From positions 62,001 to 126,000 of the forward strand of contig CAYYNQ010000048.1 of NCBI GenBank assembly GCA_964473105.1: a stretch of 64,000 bases of DNA, in the 5' to 3' direction. A program made the translations under genes and the position numbers. The notes under the pieces are model-generated. The model was not told where the DNA came from. It ran no database searches and was given only the letters and a program-made list of their open reading frames with translations. This DNA is from CAYYNQ01 sp964473105 (lineage in GTDB: Bacteria; Sumerlaeota; Sumerlaeia; MVZB01). Positions within the stretch are counted from its first letter, which is position 1; each line of letters begins with the position of its first letter. Of the stretch, positions 63,966-64,000 are shown piece by piece.

Positions 63966-64000
63966 CTTCATACTAGATAGCAATCTTCTTCCGCGCCTGT

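Noticed and set aside
63937..63967. GGTTCAA resembling a tRNA T-loop at the right edge
   Set aside because: The stem pairs are out of register for a T-arm, and a CCCGGGG/CCCCGGG hairpin explains the sequence better.

Overview
The window looks like a chromosomal segment of an uncultivated-type, diderm (Gram-negative-like) bacterium of roughly 50% GC. Pointers to an outer membrane are a lipobox-bearing lipoprotein, a GspG-type pseudopilin, and an ADP-heptose-type family 9 glycosyltransferase. Pointers to an anaerobic or low-potential metabolism are a two-subunit 2-oxoacid:ferredoxin oxidoreductase, a ferredoxin, IspG and LipA. SpoVG, a SecDF fusion, a cohesin-like secreted protein and many orphan helical proteins recall candidate phyla such as Sumerlaeota, Omnitrophota or related lineages, but nothing here fixes the phylum. 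No rRNA, tRNA, transposase, prophage or cas gene was seen.

Layout. 1-5 kb: start of a ROK sugar kinase, a secreted metallopeptidase, a family 9 glycosyltransferase, a TerB-like protein and an AAC(3)-fold acetyltransferase. 5-10 kb: DEAD-box helicase, ispG, trhO, a shikimate kinase. 10-16 kb: aquaporin, an atypical GH32 glycosidase, a RecA-like/partner pair, then a gene-poor stretch with two tiny Cys-rich proteins, a lone CRISPR-repeat-like hairpin and a pseudopilin. 16-24 kb: methyltransferase, GT-C membrane protein, FAH-family hydrolase, Spy-like periplasmic protein, mltG overlapping a glycosyltransferase. 24-27 kb: a very basic Tyr/His/Lys-rich secreted protein with an upstream promoter and a hairpin over its ribosome binding site, a YpdA-like reductase and a DUF62 enzyme. 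27.5-32.5 kb: a broken ABC ATPase gene, ilvB, and the ispE-spoVG-ykgJ cluster.

32.6-41 kb: cohesin-like protein, membrane glycosyltransferase, LipB-LipA fusion, dtd, an interrupted DUF4388 gene, purC, pabA/trpG, and a UbiA prenyltransferase. 41-50 kb: korAB, an MFS exporter, and a histidine kinase / sigma-54 activator / unknown secreted protein operon. 50-54 kb: AI-2E family permease, a GC-rich rmuC and a ferredoxin. 54-58 kb: yajC-HD hydrolase-secDF operon. 58-64 kb: rnhB, then four uncharacterised envelope or helical proteins, including a 38-residue membrane peptide and a 1078-residue coiled-coil lipoprotein.

Most genes are housekeeping singletons, not a single pathway. The strongest candidates for new biology are the basic secreted protein with its structured leader, the lipoprotein/small membrane peptide group at the right end, the RecA-like pair, and the LipB-LipA fusion with an eroded LipB half. 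Three loci (27.6-28.4, 37.4-38.1, 53.5-54.1 kb) look like genes in decay, or contain sequencing errors.
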